A stretch of DNA of 64,000 nucleotides from the NCBI GenBank assembly GCA_036654235.1, contig JAVVSK010000004.1, positions 1-64,000 of the forward strand, given 5' to 3'. The notes under the pieces were generated by a model, which was given only the letters and a program-made list of their open reading frames with translations, ran no database searches and was not told where the DNA came from. The position numbers and the translations under genes were made by a program. Numbering within the stretch: the stretch's first letter is position 1; each line of letters starts with the position of its first letter. Source of the stretch: JAVVSK01 sp036654235. Its GTDB lineage: Bacteria > Bacillota > Clostridia > Christensenellales > CAG-138. Below, piece by piece: positions 46,174 to 56,059 of the stretch.

Positions 46174-47043
46174 TTATTGAATTTTTTCTTCCGTAGCATA
46201 TTTAATACTCAGTTTGTCCATAAAATACGCTATAACCACGCCTATTGCGAATGCACCAAGATATATTATAAGGTTCGTATTTAAAGCCAACTCCGAAAAC
46301 GGTATTATAGTTATGGTTGATGATATTACAACACCTAATATTATGCTAAACATAACTTCGTATTTTTTTTCAAACAACCGATTTACAACGCGCGCAAAAA
46401 GTGCAATGCAAAGTATAAGCCCAACGATAAGCGGAATAAGTACGCCCATATTTAGGTTGGCTATTCCTTCGGTCATCGGTTGATAAAGACCTAAAAATAT
46501 AAGAAAGGCAGATGAGCTGAGGCCCGGTACAATAAGGCTTATTCCCCATAGCGCTCCGCAAAATGCCCACCATAGTATCGTGGGTTCGACGCTTAATTTA
46601 ACACCGTATTGTAAATATAACAACAATCCCAGTGAAACAGCGGCGCTAACAGCAAGAGTCACCCATGACAATTTTGTACGCCCTTTTTTACCCGCCGAAC
46701 GCCAAAGCGCAGGAAGCGTACCTACAATAAGACCTATAAAAAGACATACGGCAGGCGTTGTTGCGTTTTTAAATAAAAGATCGACAAGTCGGGCAAGCCC
46801 TAAAAAGCCGACAGCCCAACCCACGAATATTGGAATGAAAAATTTATAATAACGTTTAAATGTTTTAAGCGGATGCGCCAAAAAAGCCATCATAGGTTCG
46901 TAAACGCCGAAAAGCATACATAAAACACCCCCGCTTATACCAGGCAATATCGCCCCGACGCCTATTATTGCACCCTTTATTATAGCCAACAACCATTCTT
47001 TTATTGATTTATGACTGTATTCCTTTTTTATATCACTTTCCAT
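46174..47043 (-). CDS. DUF368 polytopic membrane protein
   Basis: A 289-residue protein with about eight helices and two inverted repeats, each carrying the DUF368 motif: IGVGAILPGISGGVLCMLFG and ISLIVPGLSSSAFLIFLG. DUF368 proteins, with DedA members, have been reported as undecaprenyl-phosphate translocases that recycle the lipid carrier across the membrane; this role is plausible here. The start ATG lies about 20 bases after GAGGGG. Separated from the ROK gene by 53 bases. Confidence 0.88.
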   Translation of the reverse strand: MESDIKKEYSHKSIKEWLLAIIKGAIIGVGAILPGISGGVLCMLFGVYEPMMAFLAHPLKTFKRYYKFFIPIFVGWAVGFLGLARLVDLLFKNATTPAVCLFIGLIVGTLPALWRSAGKKGRTKLSWVTLAVSAAVSLGLLLYLQYGVKLSVEPTILWWAFCGALWGISLIVPGLSSSAFLIFLGLYQPMTEGIANLNMGVLIPLIVGLILCIALFARVVNRLFEKKYEVMFSIILGVVISSTITIIPFSELALNTNLIIYLGAFAIGVVIAYFMDKLSIKYATEEKIQ

Positions 47044-47310
47044 TTTTTAGTTTAAGTTCCCCTCTTTTATTCATTGTAAATTTGCTTGCTTATTGATAAA
47101 CATTGATTATTCTCGATTTTCTCTGTTTTTTATTTAAGGTTTTGCATCCTTTTAAGGCAAGCTCCATTAAAAATGCAGAATATGCAACTAATTTTAGCAT
47201 AGATATCCGACTTTTAGGATGAATTTTTTGTGACAAACTTAGGTCGGAATAATGATAACGAACAGAACAACTTATTAGTTAAAGAACAGTTCAATAGCAT
47301 AGGATAAAAA
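47044..47310. other. Intergenic region, nothing recognised
   Basis: AT-rich spacer before the DUF368 gene start and after the metalloprotease terminator. No open frame with an SD or hairpin was recognised. Confidence 0.4.
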
Positions 47311-47353
47311 ATGCCGCCCAAATAACGCAAAACGGCATTAATTTAAGCGGCAT
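47311..47353 (-). terminator. Terminator of the dockerin metalloprotease gene
   Basis: On the minus strand ATGCCGC (47347-47353) can pair with GCGGCAT (47311-47317), or a nested AATGCCG with CGGCATT; six or more T follow. About 44 bases after the stop. Confidence 0.65.
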
Positions 47354-47396
47354 AAATTCAATTAACAAAGCCTAATGCTATCGACCAAATAGCGGC

Positions 47397-50300
47397 TTAT
47401 TTCAATAGATTATGCAAAAGTGCAATTTCGTACAATATCATAGCGGCATCTCCGGTATTGGCATTTCCGTCTCCATTTATATCGGCCGCATCAAATACGA
47501 AGAAATCATCATTGAAACCTACACAATATCTGAGTATTGCGGATACATCGCCAGTATTGATGTTTCCATCTCCGTTAGCGTCCCCAATAAGCAAAGGAAC
47601 AGGTGTCGGTGTCGGCGCTACGGCTGTCGGTGTCGGCGCTACGGCTGTCGGTGTCGGCGCTACGGCTGTCGGTGTTGGCGCTACGGCTGTCGGTGTCGGC
47701 GCTACGGCTGTCGGTGTCGGCGCTACGGGTGTTGCTGTCGGCATCGGCGTAGGTGTGGAAGAACCTCCAACGCGTTCAAACAACATTACGCTTGATGGGA
47801 AAGCGCTCTCATTTCCGCTCAAATCGCTTACCGTGAAACTCATTGCATTCGCATCTAGGGCAAGATAGGGCCAATTAACGAATTTAGTTTCGCGAAGCCT
47901 ATAAGAAGAATCTACGGGTTCAAGTTTAAATCTGCATTCCGCATATGGAGAGCCAAACTTCAATCTTCCCGCGGTATCAGAATAAAGTTCCCTACCTAAG
48001 CCATCCTGCCACTTCATTACGTATCCGCTCTCGTTCCCATCTTCAAAGCACCATTGTAAAGAGCTTACTCCAACTCCGGTAGAAATTACGCGATTCCCGT
48101 CGTTCGAAAGCATAACGGCAATTGCCAATGGTTCAAAAGGATATACAGCGGAGTTTATATAGGAAAGCGCATAAGCAGTATCGCCGTTTTTTATAACAAC
48201 CATATACTGTTTATTTTCTTCTATAGCGTTCGCACGGATATATTCAACGCCCGCGGGAACCTCCTGCATAGCCGCTTCGACAATCGTTACAGTAAGCGTT
48301 CTTTCGCAGTATGTCCCGTCCATATTGATAATTTTTACACGTACGGTAATATCTCCGGCAACATAGCCATAAGCGGAGGCGCTTATAGGCGTTTCCCCCT
48401 GAACAGGCTGTAAGCTTCCCAACCCGCTCTTAAGCTGCCATTCTATCTTTGCAACACATTCCGGATTGACGTTGCCATCATATACTACAGAAATATCGAA
48501 CAATTCGTTTACTTGCGGAGCATTGTTGGAAAGAGAGAGATTAAAGTTCGTCGCGGCCCCTTCGATAGGCTGCACAACCGTAACATTGCATTTAGCCGTG
48601 TAACCTCCATCGATAGTTGTAACGGTTATCTCCGCTTGTCCTATTCCCATGCCGGTTAAAAGTCCGTTTCCGTTTATCGTAACAACATCATTGTTGCTGC
48701 TCTGCCATGTAAGTTCTTTATTAAGCGCTGTCGACGGAATAATAACTGCCGTCAACTGATACATTTGCCCTATCATTAGCAGCGGTATAGTAGACGGAAT
48801 AAGTTTAACGCTGGCAACTCTGTCCGGATCAAGCTCAATGCGCTTATAAAGCGTTATAAAGGAAGAGCTGGTCGCACTGTAATACTCGAATCCGCCCATG
48901 TCACCCTGAAGACAGTTATACGTGCCGGAAGGTCCGTTAACTATCTGTAATCTTCCATTGGTCGCATTATATGTGAAATAATATGACGGAGCCGTGGGGT
49001 TCAAGGTGCAATAGCCAACGCTCGTCGAACCCAAATATCCCGAACCAAATGCACTTCTTAACGAATATCCCGCTCCGTTTGTTTCAAATATCCATTCGGC
49101 ATGCTGATCTATATTTCCGGTTACATATTGATCATTTATTACGATAGGGAGAGAGATAAATTCGCGTCCGGATATCTCATCCGTCAATGCAAATTGATCG
49201 TCCGCAACTACAACATAGGTTTCTCCCGGTTCGATAGTATCACTTTTAAGGTAAATCGTTCCCTCTGTTACCGGCGGAACAGGTGAAGGAACGCTTCCGC
49301 TGCCCTTTATAGAAACGCCTATATAGGTAAGTTTTGAAGATGCGTTCGCCGGCGGAACAAAGTTCCTGCCTATGGGCTTTATTACCGCTGAGCCGCCGCC
49401 CGCAATACTAGAACTATTCTCGGTAAAGACAACCGGCGAAAGCAGTTCATATAGACTGTCCATATTGTAGAATTTAGAAGGATCGTAACCGTTCTGATGC
49501 TCAAATCCATACAGTCCGTCGTAGCTTTGACTGTCGTTAGCAACGAGGGCAACGCGGAAGCCCTTTACTATTTCCTGTGTGCTTTTCCCTTCCATAGGCG
49601 TTCCCGTCATTGCCTGACCTATAGCCGCTATCGAGCTGGTTCCGTTAGCAACTAAAGTTGACATACGCTTAAATATTGTGTTCGTATTGGCCTGGGAAAA
49701 TAGATATTGCGCTAAAAGAGATGCCTGAGAATATGTATATAGTACATTATGATCGCTCTGATCCCATTGATATAGGGTTGCTCCCGATTGGATATCCGAA
49801 GTTACGGGACATTCCTGAGGTGTCATTAACCCCGTTGAATTTCCATTTTCGTCATAAAGCACTGTATACGGCTCGCCTATATAGGTCTTTATACGACCGT
49901 AAAGCGAGCTGCCCGGATATATTATCTCTTCGGATGCTGCACTCATCATCTCGTTTAACCATGAATCCGATGCACCTTCGGACATATTGTAGTTGATAAG
50001 ATGCTGAAACTCATGAATAAACGTACCGAACGTTTCTTCTATATTTTTACTATATACACCTTCTGAGTTTGTATATTCAACTCCGGGATAAGTGTCAATA
50101 TTTACCATAGCACAACCGTTGCTGTAGTAATCTCCCGAAGTAAAATATCCCGCTATATACGATTCTCCCGGCTGCCAACCGTCATCTATATTATAGTACA
50201 TAAGATTGATTTTTCTCTCCCCGGTCGGGTCGTAAAAATCGCCAAACGCATCTACCATAAGCTCAAACTTTGAGTCAAACTCATCTCTGACTATATCCCC

Positions 50301-50837
50301 ATAGGTAGGATCTATAATGTCGAGAGGATGATAGTTATTAGTATTTGAATTTGGTGTCCATACATAACAATGTTGACCCACAGCAAGGCATTTGAAGTTT
50401 ATCGTATAACTACCGTACCCAATCATGTCAATCACTTCGAAATTTTTGGTCTGACCTACGGCATATGTCTTCGTCGGTTCGTCATGTTGAGTATTCTTTA
50501 AAGTTTTTAAATCGACGCTTGTATCTGGAATAACATTGATTATAGATGGTCTGTCCTTATCTAATGCTATGGTTTCTCCCTTTTCTGAAGGCGCTATATT
50601 CGTCTCTATAAGACCCGAAAGATTTCCCGTTGAGGCTCCGTCCCCGCCGGTCGATTGATTATATATAACAACATAATCGCCGTCATACCCGCCGTCGGGA
50701 TTCATGTCTATAGTCGTATGTCCCGTATTTTGCGATTTTTCTGCACCAACCCAAGCTAAGGACAAAGGTGACATTGCCGAGAACATAAGCACCGCCGTCA
50801 AGCCCAACGCAATAACCGTAAATATATTTTTTTTCAT
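47397..50837 (-). CDS. Secreted M30-like zinc metalloprotease with Big2, PTP linker and dockerin
   Basis: An 1146-residue secreted protein. Signal peptide (FTVIALGLTAVLMFSAMSPL); gluzincin-type catalytic region with FIHEFQHLINYN (HExxH at 275-279) and a downstream WLNEMMSAASE (Glu near 296), as in hyicolysin-like M30/M6 peptidases; mixed domains to about 680; a Big2 Ig-like domain (VASVKLIPSTIPLLMIGQMY, NGNGLLTGMGIGQAEITVTT); a further Ig-like region; a VAPTPTA repeat linker; and a C-terminal dockerin with two EF-like loops (DANGDGNINTGDVSAIL and DINGDGNANTGDAAMIL). It probably degrades proteins outside the cell and docks to a cohesin. No scaffoldin is in the window. Confidence 0.85.
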   Translation of the reverse strand: MKKNIFTVIALGLTAVLMFSAMSPLSLAWVGAEKSQNTGHTTIDMNPDGGYDGDYVVIYNQSTGGDGASTGNLSGLIETNIAPSEKGETIALDKDRPSIINVIPDTSVDLKTLKNTQHDEPTKTYAVGQTKNFEVIDMIGYGSYTINFKCLAVGQHCYVWTPNSNTNNYHPLDIIDPTYGDIVRDEFDSKFELMVDAFGDFYDPTGERKINLMYYNIDDGWQPGESYIAGYFTSGDYYSNGCAMVNIDTYPGVEYTNSEGVYSKNIEETFGTFIHEFQHLINYNMSEGASDSWLNEMMSAASEEIIYPGSSLYGRIKTYIGEPYTVLYDENGNSTGLMTPQECPVTSDIQSGATLYQWDQSDHNVLYTYSQASLLAQYLFSQANTNTIFKRMSTLVANGTSSIAAIGQAMTGTPMEGKSTQEIVKGFRVALVANDSQSYDGLYGFEHQNGYDPSKFYNMDSLYELLSPVVFTENSSSIAGGGSAVIKPIGRNFVPPANASSKLTYIGVSIKGSGSVPSPVPPVTEGTIYLKSDTIEPGETYVVVADDQFALTDEISGREFISLPIVINDQYVTGNIDQHAEWIFETNGAGYSLRSAFGSGYLGSTSVGYCTLNPTAPSYYFTYNATNGRLQIVNGPSGTYNCLQGDMGGFEYYSATSSSFITLYKRIELDPDRVASVKLIPSTIPLLMIGQMYQLTAVIIPSTALNKELTWQSSNNDVVTINGNGLLTGMGIGQAEITVTTIDGGYTAKCNVTVVQPIEGAATNFNLSLSNNAPQVNELFDISVVYDGNVNPECVAKIEWQLKSGLGSLQPVQGETPISASAYGYVAGDITVRVKIINMDGTYCERTLTVTIVEAAMQEVPAGVEYIRANAIEENKQYMVVIKNGDTAYALSYINSAVYPFEPLAIAVMLSNDGNRVISTGVGVSSLQWCFEDGNESGYVMKWQDGLGRELYSDTAGRLKFGSPYAECRFKLEPVDSSYRLRETKFVNWPYLALDANAMSFTVSDLSGNESAFPSSVMLFERVGGSSTPTPMPTATPVAPTPTAVAPTPTAVAPTPTAVAPTPTAVAPTPTAVAPTPTPVPLLIGDANGDGNINTGDVSAILRYCVGFNDDFFVFDAADINGDGNANTGDAAMILYEIALLHNLLK
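47602..47735. repeat. 21-bp tandem repeat encoding a VAPTPTA linker
   Basis: About six near-identical 21-base units (reading VAPTPTA on the minus strand) in the metalloprotease gene between the Ig-like region and the dockerin. Near-identity at DNA level, with one T/C difference, suggests recent expansion by slippage and possible copy-number variation. Confidence 0.85.
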
Positions 50838-50889
50838 TATTATTTTCCTCTCTGCTTTTTTAAATTATCAAATTTATTATTAAGAAAAA

Positions 50890-51555
50890 TCATGCACGCT
50901 TGTAAATCTTATGCCTATACCAAAAAGCATCATCTTTAGTCAAGACCAAAATATCAATATCACCCCCGCAAGTTTTTAAACGAGATTCGAATCTCTGATA
51001 TTTGATAGTAAGATCAATTAAAAACTCCGCAAAATCTATCGCGTCTTTTAAAGGCATTATGTTGAAATTAATAAGCATTTGCGGATCCGCGTTCATAAGT
51101 TTTGTTATCGCCTGCTGTTCTCCGCTCCAAGACGCAGCGTATCTTATCTTTCCGTCTTTTATATTCCAACGCTTTGATTCGCGATTTACATCGTACATAA
51201 AAGGCTCGTCCCCATCGTACCCGGCTGCAAAAAAATGCACCTGTGGAAAATATCGCAGAGCATATTGCTGCAACTTTTTTGTCACATCGCTCACCGTATC
51301 GTATGGAGTTACCTCTTCAATTTCAAATACACGTAAAAAGTCGGCTACAGCCTTTTCGCCCAATATACCCGCCCCACATGCGGTTATACCGACGCGCACC
51401 TTGCTTAAAAGCACTATTTTCTGAGCATTATCGCTTATCGAAAAAAGCGTATTTGGCGCCTGATCATCTTTAGCGTTTTTAAGACCAACAGTCATTCTAC
51501 TATCGGTTGCCAAAACAATGCCTTCCGGCACGTAAACAGAACACATTACAGACAT
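50890..51555 (-). CDS. Proteasome-fold (Ntn hydrolase) protein, HslV/Anbu-like
   Basis: A 221-residue protein whose start matches proteasome beta subunits: VYVPEGIVLATDSRMT, then KIVLLSKVRVGITACGAG. Aligning GIVLATDSR to the proteasome, the catalytic Thr1 falls at Ser2, so removal of Met1 would expose a Ser nucleophile. The body is shorter than many. Partners such as HslU or an AAA ATPase are not adjacent; the neighbour is a secreted protease. Related proteins occur singly in clostridia and the function is unknown. The ATG at 51555 follows AAGGAGG. Confidence 0.72.
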   Translation of the reverse strand: MSVMCSVYVPEGIVLATDSRMTVGLKNAKDDQAPNTLFSISDNAQKIVLLSKVRVGITACGAGILGEKAVADFLRVFEIEEVTPYDTVSDVTKKLQQYALRYFPQVHFFAAGYDGDEPFMYDVNRESKRWNIKDGKIRYAASWSGEQQAITKLMNADPQMLINFNIMPLKDAIDFAEFLIDLTIKYQRFESRLKTCGGDIDILVLTKDDAFWYRHKIYKRA

Positions 51556-51944
51556 AGTTTCCCCTCCTTGTCAGTTTAATCATCATATTATAACGCTTAC
51601 TACAGTATTTACGCAAACATGTCTTTCTGTTTTTTTGATTTTCATAAGTCAATAGAAGCGAAATATAGGTTAAATTTGCGATATCGAAGTTTATATGATA
51701 AGCGATTTTTCGTATCAAATGTCTTTAGCAATAAAAAATCTTTATTTCAAGGCTTGTACAGAGGTTCTGGTATTGATTATTCTCATAAAATTTTATCTTG
51801 CTATCTTAATAAAGAGAGTGAGTCCTTTTTAAATATGCTGTTTTTTATTATCAGTCTGTAATCCCCCAATCCCTTTTATCAGCTTTCCGTTTCTTGTTAT
51901 CTATGCTTCCTAACCCGTAACTCCGGATTATCCTGCTCCGATCC
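51556..51944. other. Intergenic region, nothing recognised beyond flanking control sites
   Basis: AT-rich region between divergent genes. An 80-codon plus-strand frame (51619-51861) overlaps the upstream control region of the Ntn gene, lacks an SD and looks non-coding. Confidence 0.4.
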
Positions 51945-51973
51945 TTGCAAAATAGCAACTTTAGCCTTATAAT
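51945..51973 (+). promoter_or_regulatory. Promoter of ychF
   Basis: TTGCAA (51945-51950), 17 bases, TATAAT (51968-51973), 36 bases before the ychF ATG. Confidence 0.75.
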
Positions 51974-52009
51974 GTATCATGGTATAAGATGAACGATTGG
52001 AGAAAAACT

Positions 52010-53098
52010 ATGAAGCTTGGCGTTGTTGGTCTTCCCAATGTCGGAAAAAGCACTCTGTTTAACGCAATAACTCAGGCTGGCGCTCAGGCTGCCAACTACC
52101 CGTTTTGCACTATTGAACCTAACGTCGGCATCGTTGCCGTTCCCGATGAACGTCTCGATGTTCTCGCTAAAATGTATAATCCCGAAAAGATAACCCCAAC
52201 TAATATTGAATTTGTTGATATTGCCGGTCTTATTAAGGGTTCATACCGCGGCGAGGGTCTTGGAAATAAGTTCCTTTCGCATATCCGCGAGGTAGACGCT
52301 ATTGTTCACGTTGTACGCTGCTTTGAAGATGAAAACGTCGTACATGTTGACGGGTCGGTAAATCCCATACGAGATATGGAAACAATAAACCTTGAGCTTA
52401 TCTTCGCGGATCTCGATACTATCGATAAGCGTATAGATAAAAGTCAAAAAAACAGTAAGGGCGGAGATAAAAAGTTTTTAGCCGAGCTTGAGCTGTTTAA
52501 ACGCATAAAATCCTCTTTAGAGGAGGGAAAGCCCGTTCGCTCTATGAATATGACTGATGAAGAGCGCGCCGTCACCGCCTCTATCTTCCTCCTTACCGAT
52601 AAGCCGGTTATATACGTTGCCAACGTCGATGAGGATGGACTTTTTGAAGAAAACGAATCCGTTAAAAGGCTATATGGGGCTGCGACTCTTGAAAAATCGG
52701 AATCTATAACGCTTTGCGCTAAAATTGAAGACGAAATTTCCGAGCTTTCTCCGGAAGAAAAACAGCAGTTCATAACGGAAATGGGGCTTAATGAAAGTGG
52801 ACTCAATAAACTCGTTAAAGCATGTTATAAATTGTTGGGTCTTATAAGTTATCTAACGGCGGGTCCGAAAGAAGTTCGCGCCTGGACAATCGACAACGGA
52901 ACTAAAGCGCCACAGGCGGCTGGGAAAATCCATTCTGACTTTGAAAAAGGATTTATACGTGCCGAAATAGTTCCCTACAATACCCTAATCGAACAAGGCT
53001 CAATGAGCGTCTGTAAGGAAAAAGGTCTGGTCCGTTCCGAGGGCAAGGATTATGTTATGAAGGATGGAGACATAGTTCTATTTAGATTCAATGTTTAA
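52010..53098 (+). CDS. ychF: Redox-regulated ATPase/GTPase YchF (OLA1)
   Basis: A 362-residue universally conserved Obg-related P-loop protein. G1 GLPNVGKSTLFNAIT, G2/G3 region EFVDIAGLIKGSYRGEGLGN, the family's altered G4 motif (NVDE in YVANVDEDGL, in place of NKxD, which favours ATP) and the C-terminal TGS-like domain (RAWTIDNGTKAPQAAGKIHS). It binds ribosomes and affects stress responses. The ATG at 52010 follows TTGGAG; the seven codons upstream lack an SD. Confidence 0.96.
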   Translation: MKLGVVGLPNVGKSTLFNAITQAGAQAANYPFCTIEPNVGIVAVPDERLDVLAKMYNPEKITPTNIEFVDIAGLIKGSYRGEGLGNKFLSHIREVDAIVHVVRCFEDENVVHVDGSVNPIRDMETINLELIFADLDTIDKRIDKSQKNSKGGDKKFLAELELFKRIKSSLEEGKPVRSMNMTDEERAVTASIFLLTDKPVIYVANVDEDGLFEENESVKRLYGAATLEKSESITLCAKIEDEISELSPEEKQQFITEMGLNESGLNKLVKACYKLLGLISYLTAGPKEVRAWTIDNGTKAPQAAGKIHSDFEKGFIRAEIVPYNTLIEQGSMSVCKEKGLVRSEGKDYVMKDGDIVLFRFNV

Positions 53099-53163
53099 AA
53101 ATTTACCGTATGCCCTTACCCTGAGTACGTTTATTTGTTCACTATAAATTTGCATTAATAAAA

Positions 53164-53192
53164 TTGATGTTTTATTTTGCTTGTGGTAGAAT
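53164..53192 (+). promoter_or_regulatory. Promoter of secA
   Basis: TTGATG (53164-53169), 17 bases, TAGAAT (53187-53192), about 95 bases before the start. Confidence 0.65.
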
Positions 53193-53286
53193 ACGCTAAT
53201 CTGTCTTTTGCTACAGACCCTCTTGGCTCTCGCCATAGGATAATTTACATAATATATGGAGGATGCCGTTTAACGGTTATTTAAAA

Positions 53287-56013
53287 ATGGGACTTTTTGA
53301 TACGCTACTAGGAATCTCGGGCGAATCGCGCATACGTAAGCTGCGGCCGATACTAGGCAAGATTAACGCTCTTGAACCCGGTATGCAAAGCCTTTCGGAT
53401 GCCGATCTCCGCGCTAAAACTCAAGAATTCAAGGATAGATTAAGCAAAGGTGAAACTCTCGACGATATTTTAATCGAAGCTTTCGCGGCCGCGCGTGAAG
53501 CGGCGGTTCGTACTGTCGGCGAAAGGCCATTTGACGTACAGATCCTTGGCGGTATAGTTTTACATCAGGGCAGAATCGCGGAAATGAAAACGGGCGAGGG
53601 AAAAACTCTCGTCGCAACGCTTCCTTCATATTTGAATGCGCTATCCGGAAAAGGTGTTCATATTGTTACGGTCAACGACTATTTAGCAAAGCGCGATGCG
53701 CAATGGATGGGAAAGGTTCATAAGTTCATGGGCCTTACCGTCGGCTGCATTGTTCACGATATGGATAATGACGAAAGGCGTGAAGCATATAATTGTGATA
53801 TAACTTATGGAACAAATAATGAATTCGGATTTGACTATTTGCGCGACAATATGGTCGTTTATCGCGAAAATATGGTTCAGCGAGAGCTTAACTATGCAAT
53901 TGTTGATGAAGTTGACTCGATATTGATAGATGAGGCTAGAACACCTCTCATAATTTCGGGTGAGGGCGATAAATCCACCGATATGTATGGACGGGCGGAT
54001 CGCTTCGTTTGCCGCCTTGAACGCGGAGCAAATATTGAAAAACGTACTAAAACCGAGCTTTTAATGGGTGAGGATCAGCCCGAGAGCGGCGACTATATGG
54101 TCGATATTAAGTCGCGCACTGTCAATTTAACTCAAGATGGTTTAAAAAAGGCTGAGGAATATTTTGGGGTTGAAGATATATCGTCTCCTGACGTAACCGA
54201 ACTTAACCATCATATACAACAGGCTTTAAAGGCACATGCACTTTTTTATCTTGATAAGGACTATGTCGTTCAGGATGGAGAAGTCTTAATAGTAGACGAG
54301 TTTACGGGAAGACTGATGATAGGAAGACGCTATTCGGATGGACTTCATCAGGCGTTGGAGGCAAAAGAGGGCGTTAAAATTGAAAACGAAAATAAGACCC
54401 TCGCAACGATAACCTTCCAAAACTATTTCCGCATGTTTAAGAAACTTTCGGGTATGACCGGAACAGCTAAAACCGAAGAAGCTGAGTTTCAAAGCATATA
54501 TGATCTTGATGTCGTTGAAATACCTACCAATCGCCCCCTTATCCGCGTCGATAATAACGATGCGATATATTCGAGCGAGGTAGGAAAATTCAGAGCCGTT
54601 GTAAAGGAAATAGAGGCTGCTCATAAAACCGGGCAACCCGTATTAGTCGGCACGATTTCCGTAGAAAAGAGCGAAATGCTAAGCGAAATACTCTTAAAAA
54701 AAGGCATAAAGCATGAAGTATTGAACGCTAAGTTGCATGCTAAGGAAGCTGAAATCGTCGCTCAAGCCGGTAAATTTGCTCATGTCACAATATCAACAAA
54801 TATGGCGGGACGTGGAACAAATATACTTCTCGGAGGCAACCCCGACTTTTTAGCGCGCAAAGAGTTAAAACAAAAGGGACTTGATGATGAAATAATAGAA
54901 GAAGCGACGGGGCATGCGGAAACTAAAGACGAAGCTATATTGGAGGCGCGCCGTTCTTATTATGAAGCCTTTAAAAAATTCAAGCTTCAAACCGACGAGG
55001 AACATGATAAAGTGGTTTCGGTCGGCGGTCTTTATATAATAGGTACGGAAAGACATGAGTCACGTCGAATTGATAATCAGCTTCGCGGACGCGCGGGACG
55101 TCAGGGTGATCCGGGTTCTACCCGCTTTTTCGTTTCCCTCGACGACGAGCTAATGCAAAGGTTCGGCGCGGATAGGGTTAAGGGACTCATGGAACGTCTT
55201 ATGCCGGATGACGACTCGCCTATAGAGGTTTCTCTCATAACAAAACAAATAGAAAACGCTCAAAAGCGCGTTGAAACGCATAACTTCGAGATAAGAAAAA
55301 ACGTTTTACAGTATGACGATGTTATGAATAAGATGCGCGAAATCGTTTATGGTCAACGTAGGCGCGTACTGTTGGGCGAAGATATAAGCGATTCGGTTCG
55401 CGAAATGGTAACTCAGGCTATTGACGAACGCATTCATATATATTGCCCCGAGGGAACGAAGAGCGATACATGGGACTTGGGCGGTCTAATTTCATCTATT
55501 ACCGAGCTATGTCTCTTTAAGCCGAAATGCGTAGTTGAAAATATATCGTCGCATAATGAACTGAAAAATAACCTTCTGGAAGAAATCTTCGAAGCGTACG
55601 CCGAAAAAGAAAAGATCGTAAACGACGCGGGACACGATATGCGTGAGATTGAGCGCGTTGCTCTGCTCCGCTCCGTAGATACGCACTGGATGGATCATAT
55701 TGATGCTATGGATCAGCTGCGGCAGGGCATAGGGCTTCGCGCCTTCGGTCAAAAAGATCCGGTAGTCGAATACCGCAACGAGGGATTCAATATGTTTGAC
55801 GAAATGATCGCCAGCATACGCGAAACGACGGTTAAGATGCTCTACTCGGTTAACGTTAGAATGGGAACCGAGCGCGTTCAAGTGGCAAAGCCAATAGAAC
55901 CCGCCGGTGACTCTCCCGCTCAACCGGCGCGCTCTAAAAAGAAAGTCGGACGCAACGATCCTTGCCCCTGCGGAAGCGGTAAAAAATATAAAAACTGCTG
56001 TGGTGGCAACTGA
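53287..56013 (+). CDS. secA: Preprotein translocase ATPase SecA
   Basis: A 908-residue motor that drives unfolded proteins through SecYEG. Walker A MKTGEGKT near residue 102, [19 protein letters not shown] near 208, [13 protein letters not shown], and [20 protein letters not shown]; the C-terminal zinc/SecB motif [20 protein letters not shown]. The start is ambiguous: GGAGG (53258-53262) touches the ATG at 53263, too close to use, and is 24 bases before the ATG at 53287, which matches the family's MGLFD-type N terminus. I prefer 53287. prfB follows after 46 bases. Confidence 0.96.
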   Translation: MGLFDTLLGISGESRIRKLRPILGKINALEPGMQSLSDADLRAKTQEFKDRLSKGETLDDILIEAFAAAREAAVRTVGERPFDVQILGGIVLHQGRIAEMKTGEGKTLVATLPSYLNALSGKGVHIVTVNDYLAKRDAQWMGKVHKFMGLTVGCIVHDMDNDERREAYNCDITYGTNNEFGFDYLRDNMVVYRENMVQRELNYAIVDEVDSILIDEARTPLIISGEGDKSTDMYGRADRFVCRLERGANIEKRTKTELLMGEDQPESGDYMVDIKSRTVNLTQDGLKKAEEYFGVEDISSPDVTELNHHIQQALKAHALFYLDKDYVVQDGEVLIVDEFTGRLMIGRRYSDGLHQALEAKEGVKIENENKTLATITFQNYFRMFKKLSGMTGTAKTEEAEFQSIYDLDVVEIPTNRPLIRVDNNDAIYSSEVGKFRAVVKEIEAAHKTGQPVLVGTISVEKSEMLSEILLKKGIKHEVLNAKLHAKEAEIVAQAGKFAHVTISTNMAGRGTNILLGGNPDFLARKELKQKGLDDEIIEEATGHAETKDEAILEARRSYYEAFKKFKLQTDEEHDKVVSVGGLYIIGTERHESRRIDNQLRGRAGRQGDPGSTRFFVSLDDELMQRFGADRVKGLMERLMPDDDSPIEVSLITKQIENAQKRVETHNFEIRKNVLQYDDVMNKMREIVYGQRRRVLLGEDISDSVREMVTQAIDERIHIYCPEGTKSDTWDLGGLISSITELCLFKPKCVVENISSHNELKNNLLEEIFEAYAEKEKIVNDAGHDMREIERVALLRSVDTHWMDHIDAMDQLRQGIGLRAFGQKDPVVEYRNEGFNMFDEMIASIRETTVKMLYSVNVRMGTERVQVAKPIEPAGDSPAQPARSKKKVGRNDPCPCGSGKKYKNCCGGN

Positions 56014-56059
56014 TATGGATAAGTTTTAATAATATACGATTTAGAAGGAAGTGATTTTT

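Noticed and set aside
47602..47735. Possible CRISPR-like array
   Set aside because: Units are contiguous 21-base repeats without variable spacers and code for a Pro/Thr linker.
47412..47868. Long plus-strand open frames rich in Arg/Cys/Tyr or Gly/Val repeats
   Set aside because: They are antisense readings of the VAPTPTA repeat and dockerin of the minus-strand metalloprotease; the repeats simply lack stops in several frames.
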